Shown here: positions 53,946 through 64,000 of the stretch, in pieces
How positions within the stretch are numbered: position 1 is the first letter of the stretch
Layout: each line of letters opens with the position of its first letter
Origin: Homarus americanus
Taxonomy: Eukaryota; Arthropoda; Malacostraca; Decapoda; Nephropidae
Assembly (NCBI RefSeq): GCF_018991925.1
Contig: NW_024755055.1
Coordinates: 174,520 to 238,519 of the forward strand
Direction of reading: 5' to 3'
Length of the DNA stretch: 64,000 nt
Notes under the pieces: model-generated
Told to the model about the DNA's origin: nothing
Databases searched by the model: none
What the model saw: only the letters and a program-made list of their open reading frames with translations
Program-made: the position numbers and the translations under genes

Positions 53946-54210
53946 ACATAACAAGACTGGAATCAAACTATAATGTAGAAGCTGTATTGCATTACTTACA
54001 TATTATGATCGACAATGTATGGCAGCCACACCACAAGGCAGGAACTTGTTTACAACGTAGGAGATGGTATTAAATGAGTCAGCGAGTCGCGTAACCTAGT
54101 GCGAGTGAGCGGGACAAGGCCATTGGGTTTTTAGGTTATATTAAGCACAAGAACACAACAAAACCGGAAATTCCAGAGACTAAAGCAACACCAACACCTT
54201 AACACCGTAA
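53946..54210. other. Unique spacer, no gene seen
   Basis: Mixed composition. No motif recognised. Confidence 0.45.
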
Positions 54211-54350
54211 GGATCACCTAAAGATTCACCCCCAGCTTATTTCACCTGAAGATTCACCACTTAACCTACACCCCTCCTGCAGGTAGTGTTAGTGTGTTTA
54301 ATCATAAGATGGAACAAATTGAGGGGAAGGGGACCGATCTTCAGGTGACC
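54211..54350. mobile_element. 140-bp MITE with GGATCACCT ends
   Basis: The left arm GGATCACCTAAAGATTCACC to CACCTGAAGATTCACC (54211-54260) and the right arm ending CTTCAGGTGACC (54299-54350) are imperfect inverted repeats of about 50 nt around a 38-nt core. Each arm itself repeats a CACCTRAAGATT word twice. It is the compact form of the element seen expanded at 32994-33602. Confidence 0.6.
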
Positions 54351-55139
54351 ATTTAAAAGTCTTGAATGATATATATAATTCCTTTACACTGCCTTGTACA
54401 CTGTCATCTGATATGTGAAGTTAGAATCATCAATAAACCTAAAGGGGGGCGATATAGCCTTAGTTACTCTAACCCTTCCACAAATCAATAACACTAAAAT
54501 GTGAAGGAGACAGGTGTAACCGAGTAAGGTAACAGGTCAACAATCACTTCTGACAGTGTTTTATTAAGCAAACAAAAACTGAGGTGGATACAGGCCTATG
54601 AGATAAAAGGTTCCCCCCCCCGATTATTTTTTTGGGGGGGGGAGGAGGAGGGGGGGAGGAGGAGGAGGGGAGCAGGATGATGTAGGCGGCGGCAGACCAC
54701 ACCTGGGATACAAAGGAAGGGATGGTGAGACAATGTTATGGCGGACGTACACAATCTGGGCGTGATGGAACTACAGAGATGGATGGAGATAACGGGTGTA
54801 GAGGAGATAGGAGAAGCCTAGTGAGAGAGACAGTGGATCATCCAGGGGCCGTCAACCGGTGAATTATGACCCAACATGAGCTAAAAACACGAGGCTCCTT
54901 AGGTACTTGGGTTTCTGAAGGCTCACGGTCACACCCACCCACGCCCATCCACCCACGCACGCCCACACACAAAACGAAACGGCGTGATACAAGTAATTGC
55001 ATTAAACATCTGAACAAGTCCAAAAACACGTGTTACCAGGAGTTAATCATCAATAGTGTTATAAAGGTAAGTGAGGAGTGTGTGCTGAGGGCGGCCCAGG
55101 AGGTGTGGCGGAGGTGGGTATGGTAGAAAAGGTGTGGTA
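54351..55139. other. Spacer with a C9/G9 foldback and G-rich tract, no gene seen
   Basis: C9 (54613-54621) and G9 (54634-54642) flank 12 nt; GGGGGAGGAGG follows to 54675. An 86-residue frame (54866-55126) is crossed by a good donor, AAAG|GTAAGTG, near 55066, but no acceptor or homologue supports an exon. Confidence 0.5.
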
Positions 55140-55590
55140 GGAAGGGGTGGGTAGGAAGGGGTGTGGTAGAAGGGGGTGTGGGTAGGGAAGGGGTGTGGTA
55201 GGAAGGTGGTGTGGTGGTAGGAAGGTGGTGTGGTGGGTAGGGAAGGTGGTGTGGTGGTGGTGTGTGTGTAGGGGGATTGGTAGGAGGGGTGTGGGTAGGG
55301 GGTGTGGTGGGGAGAGGTGGTAAGGGATTGGTAGGAGGGTGTGGTGGGAGGGGGTGGTGAGGGGGGGGGTGGGAGGGAGTGTTGTAGGAGATGTAGTGGA
55401 AGGGGATAGGGGTTTGGTCCGGGGTATAGTGGAGGGGGCCAGGTGATATAGTAAGGGCCAGGAATATCTACACTATACCCCCTGCCCCCGGATATTGTGG
55501 AGGGGGCAGGGGGTATGGCGTAAGTCAGGGGGCATAGTGGAGGAGGTCAAGGGGTATAGTGGAGGGGGCTAGGGGGTATAGTTGAGGGGG
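55140..55590. repeat. GGTAGGAAGGTGGTGTGGTGG low-complexity tract
   Basis: G-rich irregular repeats, changing at about 55440 to GGGTATAGTGGAGGGGGC units. Confidence 0.85.
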
Positions 55591-55819
55591 TCCATCTAGC
55601 AATCAGTAAGGAGTTCGAAACGACTAATGGTACAAAAAAATTCTTCCCTTCTCAACAATATATAAGGTATAAACGTTTATGTTGCCCCTTCAAAAAAAGT
55701 ATTGCTAATTTCTAATAATTTTCATAACTGTAAACAGGACAACACTCTCACCGGGACAAGCTTCTCAGACCGTATATAATGACTTAAATGAAGGCAAGGT
55801 TTGAGGAAGGATGTTGACG

Positions 55820-55821
<2 letters not shown>

Positions 55822-55868
<47 letters not shown>

Positions 55869-55889
55869 AGAGAGAGAGAGGAGAGAGAG

Positions 55890-55961
<72 letters not shown>

Positions 55962-55969
55962 AGAGAGAG

Positions 55970-56056
<87 letters not shown>

Positions 56057-56101
56057 GAGAGAGAGTAGAGAGAGAGTAGAGAGAGAGTAGAGAGAGAGTA
56101 G

Positions 56102-56149
<48 letters not shown>

Positions 56150-56164
56150 GAGAGAGAGAGAGAG

Positions 56165-56231
<67 letters not shown>

Positions 56232-56259
56232 GAGAGAGAGAATAGAGAGAGAGAGAGAG

Positions 56260-56306
<47 letters not shown>
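55822..56306. repeat. 485-bp (GA)n complex with AGAGTAGAGAG interruptions
   Basis: GA dinucleotides broken by regular TAGAGA, AATAGA and GGAGGA words. Interruptions recur in groups (GAGAGAGTAGAGAGAGAG), so blocks were duplicated. All Ser/Leu open frames of 195-248 residues on the minus strand are artefacts. Confidence 0.96.
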
Positions 56307-56307
<1 letters not shown>

Positions 56308-56346
56308 AAAACGGCCAGAAGTGAAGGTTAAAACGAAGTGTAAAAT

Positions 56347-56690
56347 AATAATAATAATAATAATAAAAAACCTTGATATATATATACACCAGGCAGCATG
56401 ACGTTCCACATCCTGTCGTTTGTCGCCTCTCACCCCTCCCTCCCTCCCTCTCTAGTTGTCGCCTCTCACCCCTCCCTCCCTCTCTAGTTATACACTTTAA
56501 CTTACAAAAACACAATATTTGTCCACACATTATTTTTCGTAATGCTAGTTTCTTCCCGTTGTCTTAATGTCTTCATACAGTGCATTTTGTCGCGTATTTT
56601 ATTCACACTAATTTTAATGTAATCTGTTTATACGAATACTGATGCAGATATTATTATTATTATTATTATTATTATATTTTCTTTAGCTTT
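56347..56690. other. AT-rich spacer, no gene seen
   Basis: (AAT)n at 56347-56370, duplicated TCGCCTCTCACCCCTCCC words at 56422 and 56458, (ATT)n at 56650-56675. Confidence 0.6.
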
Positions 56691-56775
56691 ATCACCTACT
56701 AGTTTTATCATTATTACATTATCATCAACAACAACACACCCTCACCGTCCCACTGTGTTTCTCGACGACCTACAG

Positions 56776-56901
56776 GACGATCAAGAAGAAAACAACACCA
56801 AGACTGTTCACATTAGGCCAGACTATCCCCCTCAGGATGTCAAGGTCAACAGGAAGGTTGCCCAGATAACGACTCTTCTTGTGGGTCTTTCCGTAGCCTG
56901 A
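56776..56901 (+). other. Possible terminal coding exon (weak)
   Basis: After the acceptor-like TTCTCGACGACCTACAG the frame reads DDQEENNTKTVHIRPDYPPQ, then DVKVNRKVAQ, then ITTLLVGLSVA and TGA. The frame stays open leftward for about 30 more codons, so the acceptor could also lie at TTTTCTTTAG (about 56690). Composition looks protein-like and the stretch is not a repeat. It is only about 42-75 codons, has no homologue I recognise, and could be chance. Confidence 0.2.
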
Positions 56902-57477
56902 GAAAGTCTTTGGCACGGACGATTACCTACCGAGGGGTAAGGTCTCTATGGTCTTTAAATCTTTACCAACTGGGGTGATGTCAATGGTCTTTAAATCTCT
57001 ACCAAAGGAGGGGTGACGTCACTGGTCTTTAAATCTCTACCATTAGGATAGGGAGTTATGAGAACTAAGCTCCAATCCTAAAGGCTAGGCTGGGCTGGTC
57101 TGGGGTCTATTAGGACTAGGGCCCACCTAACCAACCAATTTGTCTGCGACACTAAAAAAATTCGACGAAGACAAAGACAAACGGTTAGCCAGACATCCCT
57201 GACAAGCTTCATAAAACCAAAACTCGCGGCCAATTGACGGCCATTGTACCCGCATGCACGCACATGTACACACAGGCATGTTAGCGCGCGCACACGCATA
57301 AAATATCACAATGTGGTCTCTTATCTCCGGATGTGGACCCGGACCCTGGTCGCCATTTCAGACAACTGACATAATCTAATGTACCCGAAACCTAACTTAA
57401 CCCAACCTAGCCTAACCCAACCCTACCTTATATACCTCTAACACAACATAACATACCATACCAGCAACGGAACTTAC
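56902..57477. other. Unique sequence with short duplications, no gene seen
   Basis: GGTCTTTAAATCTYTACCA occurs three times between 56950 and 57045. 57040-57130 belongs to the CATTAGGACTGG family. CCTAACC words at 57390-57425. Confidence 0.55.
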
Positions 57478-57553
57478 CGTACCGTAACACACCGTACCCG
57501 TACCGTAACACACCGTACCCGTACCGTAACACACCGTACCCGTACCGTAACAT
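57478..57553. repeat. 21-bp ACCGTAACACACCGTACCCGT array
   Basis: Three and a half near-perfect copies of ACCGTAACACACCGTACCC plus GT. Confidence 0.93.
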
Positions 57554-57810
57554 CCTAACCTATTCTTATCAAAACCCGCGTCCCGAGCATGAGACACCGC
57601 CAATGTATGACCGCAAAAGGGTGTTACAAAGATGACAAACAAAAACAGTAGACTGAATAAAAAGGCGATAAACGGTCACGAGCAGCAGAGACAGACAGAC
57701 AGACGCCCCACTGTGACATATCAATACGATAAAACAACATGACACATAACTAGGGCAAGATGAACAAGGCCACCAGCATGACAAACAATTAGTCAGCATA
57801 GCAAACACCT

Positions 57811-57910
<100 letters not shown>

Positions 57911-58109
57911 AAGACGCGCCCACCACGAGGAAGTGACTCACACCAAGAACTGCAGCAGGAAATGACAAACACACGCAACCTTCACACAACACAAAGCTGC
58001 TACAACACACATAAGATACGCAGTGTTTTTCCTCATCAGTCCCCCACACACAACCGCAGCCATCTGAACCATTTTTATCAACTTTAAAGCCCAGAGTGAG
58101 TTACCTTGG

Positions 58110-59035
58110 GATAGGTTAGATTAGGTCAAGGATAAGAGTTAGGTCAGGAGAGGCTATGTTAGGTTAGGAGAGGTTAGATTAGGCTAAGTTAAAGAGAGGT
58201 TAGGTCAGGATAGGTTAGATTAGGTCAAGGATAAGAGTTAGGTCAGGAGAGGCTACATTAGGCTATGTTAGGTTAGGAGAGGTTAGATTAGGCTAAGTTA
58301 AAGAGAGGTTAGGTCAGGATAGGTTAGATTAGGTCAAGTGTAAGAGAGGTTAGAGTTAGGCCAGGAAAGGCTACAATAGGTTAAGTTAAAGAGAGGTTGG
58401 GTTAGGAGGTTAGATTAGGCCAAGTTAAAGAGAGGTTAGATTAGGCTAGGTTAAAGAGAGGTTAGGTCAGGATAGATTAGATTAGGCTAAGTTAGAGAGG
58501 TTAGATTAGATTAGGTTAGCTTTAGAATAGGTTAGATTAGGTTAACATCAGAACAGGTCAGATTAGGTCAAGTATAAGAGGGGTTAGAGTTAGGTCAGGA
58601 GATGTTAGATTAGGGTCAGTTAAAGAGAGCTCACGACAGGTTAGATTTAATTCAGTGTAGAAGAGGTTAGATTAAGCTAACATTAGAACAGGTTAGATTA
58701 GATCAATTTTAAGGGGTTATATTAGGTTCAGTTTAAGGGAAGTTAGATAAGGTTCGATTTAAGATAAGATAGATTAGGTTACATTAGGTTCAGTTTAAGA
58801 GAAGTTAGATTAGGTTATATTAGGCTCAGTTTAAGAGAAGTTAGATTAGGTTATATTAGGCTCAGTTTAAGAGAAGTTAGATTAGGTTATATTAGGCTCA
58901 GTTTAAGAGAAGTTAGATTTGGTTATATTAGGTTCAGTTTAAGAGAAGTTATATTAGGTTCATTTTAAGAGAAGTTAGATTAGGTTATATTAGGTTCATT
59001 TTAAGAGAAGTTAGATTAGGCTAAGTTAATACACT
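58110..59035. repeat. TTAGATTAGG-like compound array, 925 bp
   Basis: The left half repeats GGTTAGATTAGGCTAAGTTA with AAGAGAGGTTAGGTCAGG. The right half repeats GTTTAAGAGAAGTTAGATTA with GGTTATATTAGGYTCA. Two successive families in the same TTAGG-like background. Confidence 0.92.
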
Positions 59036-59281
59036 CCTCATTTGTCCACTCTTTAACGGGATCATATCTGTACATTGACCCTTAATTGCAGATTTACGAA
59101 CAAAAATAAAACCCTGTATTGTTCTCTTACTTAAAATGTAAACACAAAATGGAAATCAAATCTGGTTTATGTGATGAGAATGGAAGGTTTAGATTAGGTT
59201 TATGTGGGGAGAATGGAAGGTTTATATTAGGTTTATGCGGGGAGAATAGATGCACACGTTGACACCTTTGGGGGACCTTAT

Positions 59282-59480
59282 AAAACTAACCTAACCTAAT
59301 CTAACCTAATGTTATCTAATCTAACCCAACCTAATGTTATTTTATCTAACCAAATCTAACCTGTTATCAAATCTAACCCAACCTAATGTTATCTAATCTA
59401 ACCTAATCAAACCAAATTTAACCTAACCTGATGTTATCTAATCTAACCCAACCTAATATTATCTAACCTAACCTAACCCA
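59282..59480. repeat. CCTAA-like array
   Basis: CCTAACCTAATGTTATCTAA and CTAACCCAACC units, in orientation opposite to the preceding array, about 250 bp away. Confidence 0.9.
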
Positions 59481-59814
59481 AACTTGCATCCATCAACACA
59501 GACACCAATTTTCAAAACACCAAAGAACACAAATCTGATAATACACTTCAATCTTCCTTTGTATAATACCCACATGACAAGTAGCTACACCAAATATTAC
59601 TACTCTCTGGAAACATCATTTTTTCTGTAAGATTTGTTTTCGTTGGATTGATTAAATTATCGACACATCCTGTAATAATATCATACCAAAGCCCAGCATC
59701 CTCCCCTGTCCCTGATAAGCGTGTTTGGTGGCTCACGTTAAGAATGTCTTTCTTTTGGGGGTAAATATCTGACAAGTGGGAAATATCAGTAGGGGGTAAA
59801 TATTTTGTGAGGTA
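59481..59814. other. Spacer, no gene seen
   Basis: Part of a 211-residue minus-strand open frame (60183-59548) whose left half is made by the next array. The unique C-terminal part (MFPESSNIWCSYLSCGYY) is not recognised. Confidence 0.45.
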
Positions 59815-60125
59815 AATATCGGTGCAGTGAGAAATATTAAATGCAGTGGGAAATATCTGTGCAGTGGGAAATATCTGTGCAGTGGATAATATCGGTGGAG
59901 TGTAATATCGGTGCCGTGGGTAATATCGGTGGAGTGTAATATCGGTGCCGTGGGTAATATCGGTGCAGTGAGTAATATCGATGCCGTGGGTTATATCGGT
60001 GCAGTGAGTAATATCGATAGACGTTGAGAGGCAAATATGGGTGCCGTGGGTAAATAAGACGTTGTGAGGCAAATATGGGTGCCGTGGGTAATATCGGTGC
60101 CGTGGGTAATATTGAGGCAGCGTGA
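59815..60125. repeat. 18-bp TGGGTAATATCGGTGCAG minisatellite
   Basis: About sixteen imperfect copies, 18 bp or multiples. Minus-strand ITHCTDITHGTD repeats are its shadow. Confidence 0.9.
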
Positions 60126-60311
60126 GTAGCCATGCGGTGAGGTGATTCCCTCTCTCACACACCTCAAGGTCACGATAACTCACATAAGTCAGTACACACT
60201 ATAAATAGCTCCATGCACTGAGTCAGGCGCGAAATATATAACACGTGGGCTATGATCTGGACTGTCCACACACGGCGGCGGTTCGTCTCAAAAAATAGCC
60301 GTTCTCCACTG

Positions 60312-60617
60312 TGACGTCACACTTGTAAACAAACACAAGACACGTGCACGGTGGGATTGCCCGGTGCACTAAACTCCGCCATTACAGAGGGATATTATAT
60401 AAGTACATCAGATATTATGTTTAATTGTTTCGAATTTTTTTGTGTAAATTATACTATATTTTTAAACACAGGATCTAATGAATTTATTTAGGAATTTTTT
60501 GGGGTGTGAATCATTATAGTAATTTTTTTTAACACAGGAGTTTATAAATGTATTCCCTTTTACATTACATTCCTCACCCGACCCACAATGCACCGCGCAA
60601 AACAAACAGTGACGTCA
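60312..60617. mobile_element. Second TGACGTCA-ended MITE-like element
   Basis: TGACGTCAC with GTAAACAAACACAAGAC at the left (60312) and CGACCCACAATGCACCGCGC with TGACGTCA at the right (to 60617). The right ends of the two copies differ at two of about 33 positions. The interior is AT-rich with no minisatellite. Compare 12827-13379. Confidence 0.6.
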
Positions 60618-60861
60618 GAGTAAACCATGCTATTCATTTTTCCCCAAGTTTAAGCCATTTCAGCACCCACCAGCCATCGGTCTACCCTAACCCCAAATTA
60701 CCTTCCATTCTTTGCCGTCTGCCTGGATGTTCCATGCCTGAAAATTTACAAATGAAACGGTTAATATTCGGCGCCATTTTTTTCCCCTTAGATGGGGAAA
60801 GTTTTTGACGCGAGATGTGACTAGCTGTAGTGAGCAACGTTACGGGATTAAACCTTCACCC
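60618..60861. other. Unique spacer, no gene seen
   Basis: The 86-residue frame 60548-60808 starts inside the element and has no recognised domain. Confidence 0.45.
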
Positions 60862-61270
60862 ACAGTTAAACCATCATTATCCTCAGTTAAACCACCATTA
60901 TCCTCAGTTAAACCACCATTATCCTCATAGTTAAACCACCATCACCCACAAAGAGTTTTACTATCATTATTATCAGTTAAACCACCATCATCCAAAATGT
61001 GGTAGATCATCATCCACAGTGTTAAACCGTCATCCATAAAACATTAAACTAGTCCATCATCCTCAAAAGAGATAAACCATCCCAATGCCCAGTTAAAACA
61101 TCCCCTTTAAGATTTTAAAGCACGCAAAACCTTAAAACTGTCCTCCTCAAGGCGATTTCTTATCACCCTCAAACCCTAAACCATTATCCTCAAAGCTAAA
61201 CCATTAGCCCCAAAACCTTAAACCATTATCATCAAATTCTCACAGCTAAACCATCTTCAAAGAGTTAAAC
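60862..61270. repeat. AGTTAAACCACCATTATCCTC array
   Basis: Clean units near 60862-60945 (20-22 bp), then progressively diverged TTAAACCAT-CATCC words to 61270. Confidence 0.85.
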
Positions 61271-61271
61271 C

Positions 61272-61274
<3 letters not shown>

Positions 61275-61307
<33 letters not shown>
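61275..61307. repeat. (GA)n microsatellite
   Basis: Perfect GA run. Confidence 0.95.
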
Positions 61308-61309
<2 letters not shown>

Positions 61310-61860
61310 CCAACACCCACCATTAAAATTTCACGAAAAAAATAAAATAAAAAATAAATAAAAATAAAAATAAAAATATTCCCAAATTTCTCTCAAAAAT
61401 TTACTTTCTTATCTTATGTTTACCATATAGGAATTTATTGTATTATTTTGTGAATTAAAAAATTAGGCATTATATATTATTATGATCTATTGACAGCTTA
61501 AAACAATGAAAATACTGTCTTTAAAATTTGTGGAAATTTATTTTCATTAATAAATATAAATAAAATTGTTAATTAAAATGTTCATATTTCTCCATAACAT
61601 TTTAACTTGAATGTGGAATTTAATTGATGTTATATATGGACGTAAATATTATCTGGAACGCAAGAACCATGAATATTATTTATCTTAATTCCTTTGGGTG
61701 AATTTTCTTCTCTCTCAGGGAAATGATGAGATTACAGCCATAACGAGAATATGTCTGGCACCGTCCGGATGTCTGTGTCAGTCAGCTGTTACTAAGTAGG
61801 GTCAAAGACTTTGTGCAGTATAAATAGTAAAGGTTTATTTTAATTTCTTGTATACGATGT
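61308..61860. other. Very AT-rich stretch, no gene seen
   Basis: AAAATAAATAAAAATAAAA at 61340-61380. The remainder is AT-rich unique sequence. Confidence 0.55.
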
Positions 61861-61867
61861 CTTAAAG

Positions 61868-62070
61868 CCTTAAGTACGGTGTCCTAGTGCCTTGAGTACA
61901 ATGTGTTAATACCTTGAGTACGGTGTCTTAAAGCCTCAAGTACAATGCCATCTTATTCAGAGGACTATTATGTCACGGTACTCAAAGCATGAAAACTGCT
62001 GTACTCGGGGGAATCAGTCTTTCGTACTTAGGTGGAAGTCATAGTACTCTAGGGATTGGCATCGTACTCA
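61868..62070. repeat. GAGTACGATGA family, direct then inverted copies
   Basis: CCTTGAGTACAATG and CTTGAGTACGGTG copies at 61868-61950, then inverted CGGTACTCAAAG, TCGTACTTAGG, AGTACTCTAGGG and ATCGTACTCAAC copies at 61975-62070. A foldback arrangement as at 13533 and 15537. Confidence 0.8.
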
Positions 62071-62299
62071 ACAGCCGGTGAACTTGAATCATCTTCCCGG
62101 GGTGACCAAAACACTCGCTAATTAATCACCTTTTTATATTACAAACGACACTCACAGCCAATGGTTCATTACTTCAACACAAGTCCTGAAAAGTTCTCTT
62201 CAAAACAAACCACTCCAGGGCATATTTCTCCTTCCCTAACAGCGGGGGAAAAACTAACAGAGAGGGGCAAGAAATATAAAACTTCCCCAACTCTTTCCT

Positions 62300-62535
62300 C
62301 TCTATTTCGGGGAGAGGGAGGGGCTAGGGGACAGAGGGAGGGGCTAGGGGACAGAGGGAGGGGAGGGCCAGGATAGGAGAGGGCAGGAGGCAGGGGGAGG
62401 GAAGGGCCAGGAGGCAGGGGGAGGTAAGGCAGGTACTTATATCACGAGCCAAAAATCAACACAGCAAAAAAATAAAATTAAATGAAAATAAAAATCGGGG
62501 AGGGAGGGAGGAGGGGAGGGGAGGGGGAGGAGGAG
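62300..62535. repeat. GGGAGGGGCTAGGGGACAGA and GGGAGG tracts
   Basis: G-rich units at 62311-62425 and 62490-62535, with G-quadruplex potential. Confidence 0.85.
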
Positions 62536-62930
62536 AGAGCACTACTATCAAAAACACCTCAATTTTACCCGAATACAGTTGAAAAGTTTCGATTGGTTCC
62601 AAGATACTAAACGATCCCCTTTGGGCTAAAAACCTTCCCTCCGTCCCCTTTAGCACCGGGTTACCATTTTTCACACAGCCTTTTTAAACAAATCCGCCAT
62701 TTTTTATAAGCTCTCTCCTTCCAGACGCCCCACAACAACAACAATGGTGTAGCTGGACGGCTCTTGTGACTGACGCCCCTCACTCCACACACACCAACAC
62801 AACCCGACACTTTACATATTTACACGAGGGACAACTCACCCCACGCCACAACAAACAGCTTAAGACGCTACACTTTCTACTATAACCTTGCCTATGATGC
62901 TACACTTCCTTGCTACTAACACTTCACTCC
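62536..62930. other. Unique spacer, no gene seen
   Basis: Mixed composition, no motif recognised. Confidence 0.45.
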
Positions 62931-63022
62931 ACCACTCACCACTAACACTCCACCACTCACCACTAACACTCCACCACTCACCACTAACACTCCACCACTC
63001 GCCACTAACACTCCACCACCCT
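62931..63022. repeat. 21-bp CACCACTCACCACTAACACTC array
   Basis: Four units of CCACCACTCACCACTAACAC plus T. Confidence 0.92.
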
Positions 63023-63139
63023 CCTCACAACACCCACCATGACTAATGACCAGATCCAGGTAAATCATTCCGGAAAATGTTTTAATTAAGCTGGAGGTCA
63101 AGGTAGGGGGAAAACTCGACTCTCCAGCCCCAGGTCAGG

Positions 63140-63160
63140 TAAATCTCTTACCTGTGAACG
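63140..63160 (-). other. Third fused CACAG|GTAAGAG splice-like site
   Basis: On the minus strand GTTCACAG joins GTAAGAG at 63152/63151. The donor half is excellent. The upstream 30 nt are G-rich, so the acceptor half is weak. It may simply be a donor, with an exon to its right, or chance. Confidence 0.25.
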
Positions 63161-63890
63161 CCCACCATCCCCTCCCCAACATTAGTTAATTATATCAAAA
63201 GGCATTATTATTATTATTACCTTCACCTCCGCCTGTTAACGGTACTAAGCCCAGCTCACCTCTGGCCACAATAATTAGTGACATCTAAGGAGTAATTCTA
63301 CCCCCCCAGAAACATCCACCCTGAAATTATTATACTCGATCAGCGTGCGTCACCAACCACATCCTGTCAGTGTCGGAAGGTGATAACTCCAGAACGGATT
63401 CACGGATATTTTTTCCAGCTTGGCAGCAACATTTGGTCCTTCCGGTAACCTTCCCTACTATAGTTTTATATGAATCCCATAACAGCCATTAACCATTAAA
63501 TTTGACGATTAGGTGGCCATTTGTCTGGCCGTAGTGACCCAGGCCAGAAGAAAAAAGAAGAGAAGAAAAAGAAGGTGGGGCTGGGCGGTGAAGGTTTAAC
63601 ACCACACCTTATGAACTGATGTCACCACCCAATATATTATTCTATGAGACAAGGGTATCACATAGTCTAACCTCAGGTGAACCCATACACACGTCCTGTG
63701 GGAGCACCAGAGTCAACTTGTGATTAATAAACAACTGCTTTAGAAATGTTAATAAATACTAAGACTAACGACTTTACACATAATTTAGAGAGAGAGTCAT
63801 TTCGCCGTCGAGAATAGCTACAATCCCCATTACCAAATAACGTAACGTAACAACTGGTTAACACGCGGCAACAGTCAAGTGTCACGGGTT
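63161..63890. other. Unique sequence, no gene recognised
   Basis: Little simple repeat ((ATT)n at 63207-63220). No coding signal. Confidence 0.5.
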
Positions 63891-63899
63891 CATGGTGTG

Positions 63900-64000
63900 A
63901 CGAGACTCATTCCCTCAGCTGGAGAGAGGAGTGAGAGGATTTTACAGATTGCCCACGAGGGGGCTAGTTTATTGGGCACCCCCTTACATCCTGTGCAAGG
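63900..64000 (-). mobile_element. AATAAACTAGC dispersed repeat, copy 3 (runs off the window)
   Basis: On the minus strand GGATGTAAGGGGGTGCCCAA continues as TAAACTAGCCCC. It matches 38381-38416 (minus) and 17740-17780 (plus). The rest of the element lies beyond the right edge. Confidence 0.55.

Noticed and set aside
55722..56530. Ser/Leu-rich open frames of 195-248 residues (minus strand)
   Set aside because: Direct translation of the GA microsatellite complex. All three frames are open.
58110..59480. True telomere or subtelomere
   Set aside because: Units are degenerate and longer than 5 bp, orientations switch, and ordinary sequence continues on both sides.

Overview
This is eukaryotic, non-coding, very repeat-rich DNA, most likely from an arthropod and probably a decapod crustacean. 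That assignment is inference. It rests on many interspersed arrays based on the arthropod telomere unit TTAGG/CCTAA, an extreme density of CA, GA, AAT and GGAN microsatellites and of 16-72 bp minisatellites, and dispersed repeats of a type I associate with decapod genomes (for example an AATAAACTAGC-bearing repeat seen three times). There is no operon-like organisation and no bacterial or viral gene. I found no convincing intact protein-coding gene. The long open frames are translations of simple repeats (poly-Ser/Leu, Cys-Val, His-Thr, Arg-Glu-Gly).

Layout. 0-12 kb: back-to-back minisatellites with units of 16, 20, 21, 22, 30, 31, 35 and 40 bp, separated by short unique stretches. 12-16.4 kb: a possible splice site and short exon on the minus strand, a TGACGTCA-ended inverted-repeat element holding a 26-bp minisatellite, a 41-bp array, and a 27-bp array. 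16.8-22 kb: a perfect 64-bp duplication, two decayed non-LTR retrotransposon 3' ends, a very long CA run and a tRNA-derived SINE-like fragment. 22-32 kb: microsatellites, diverged dispersed repeats and a pogo/Tigger-like MITE. 33-36.3 kb: an inverted-repeat element filled by a TTAGG-like array, then a 28-bp array with AATAAA in every unit. 38-43.2 kb: another retroelement tail, inverted repeats on either side of a 950-bp GGA-type polypurine block, and a 28-bp array. 44-46.5 kb: a 33/35-bp array with higher-order structure, and two 26-bp arrays. 46.6-51.1 kb: a second possible splice site and exon, a CCTAA/TTAGG hairpin and a frameshifted retroelement protein fragment. 51-64 kb: TTAGG-like arrays, GA arrays, more inverted-repeat elements, and another AATAAACTAGC repeat at the right edge.

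The observation I consider most worth pursuing is three minus-strand sites with the same YYACAG|GTAAGA join (near 12.31, 46.71 and 63.15 kb). The first two also have good pyrimidine tracts and a downstream donor 47 or 81 nt away. With no clear exon in 64 kb, this fits a window lying inside one giant minus-strand intron that may be removed by recursive splicing. The second theme is that at least two unrelated inverted-repeat (MITE-like) elements carry internal minisatellites, and that one short motif (GAGTACGATGA) has seeded arrays at six places. Several long arrays look clean at the edges and eroded by deletions in the middle, so some of the array structure may be consensus error.
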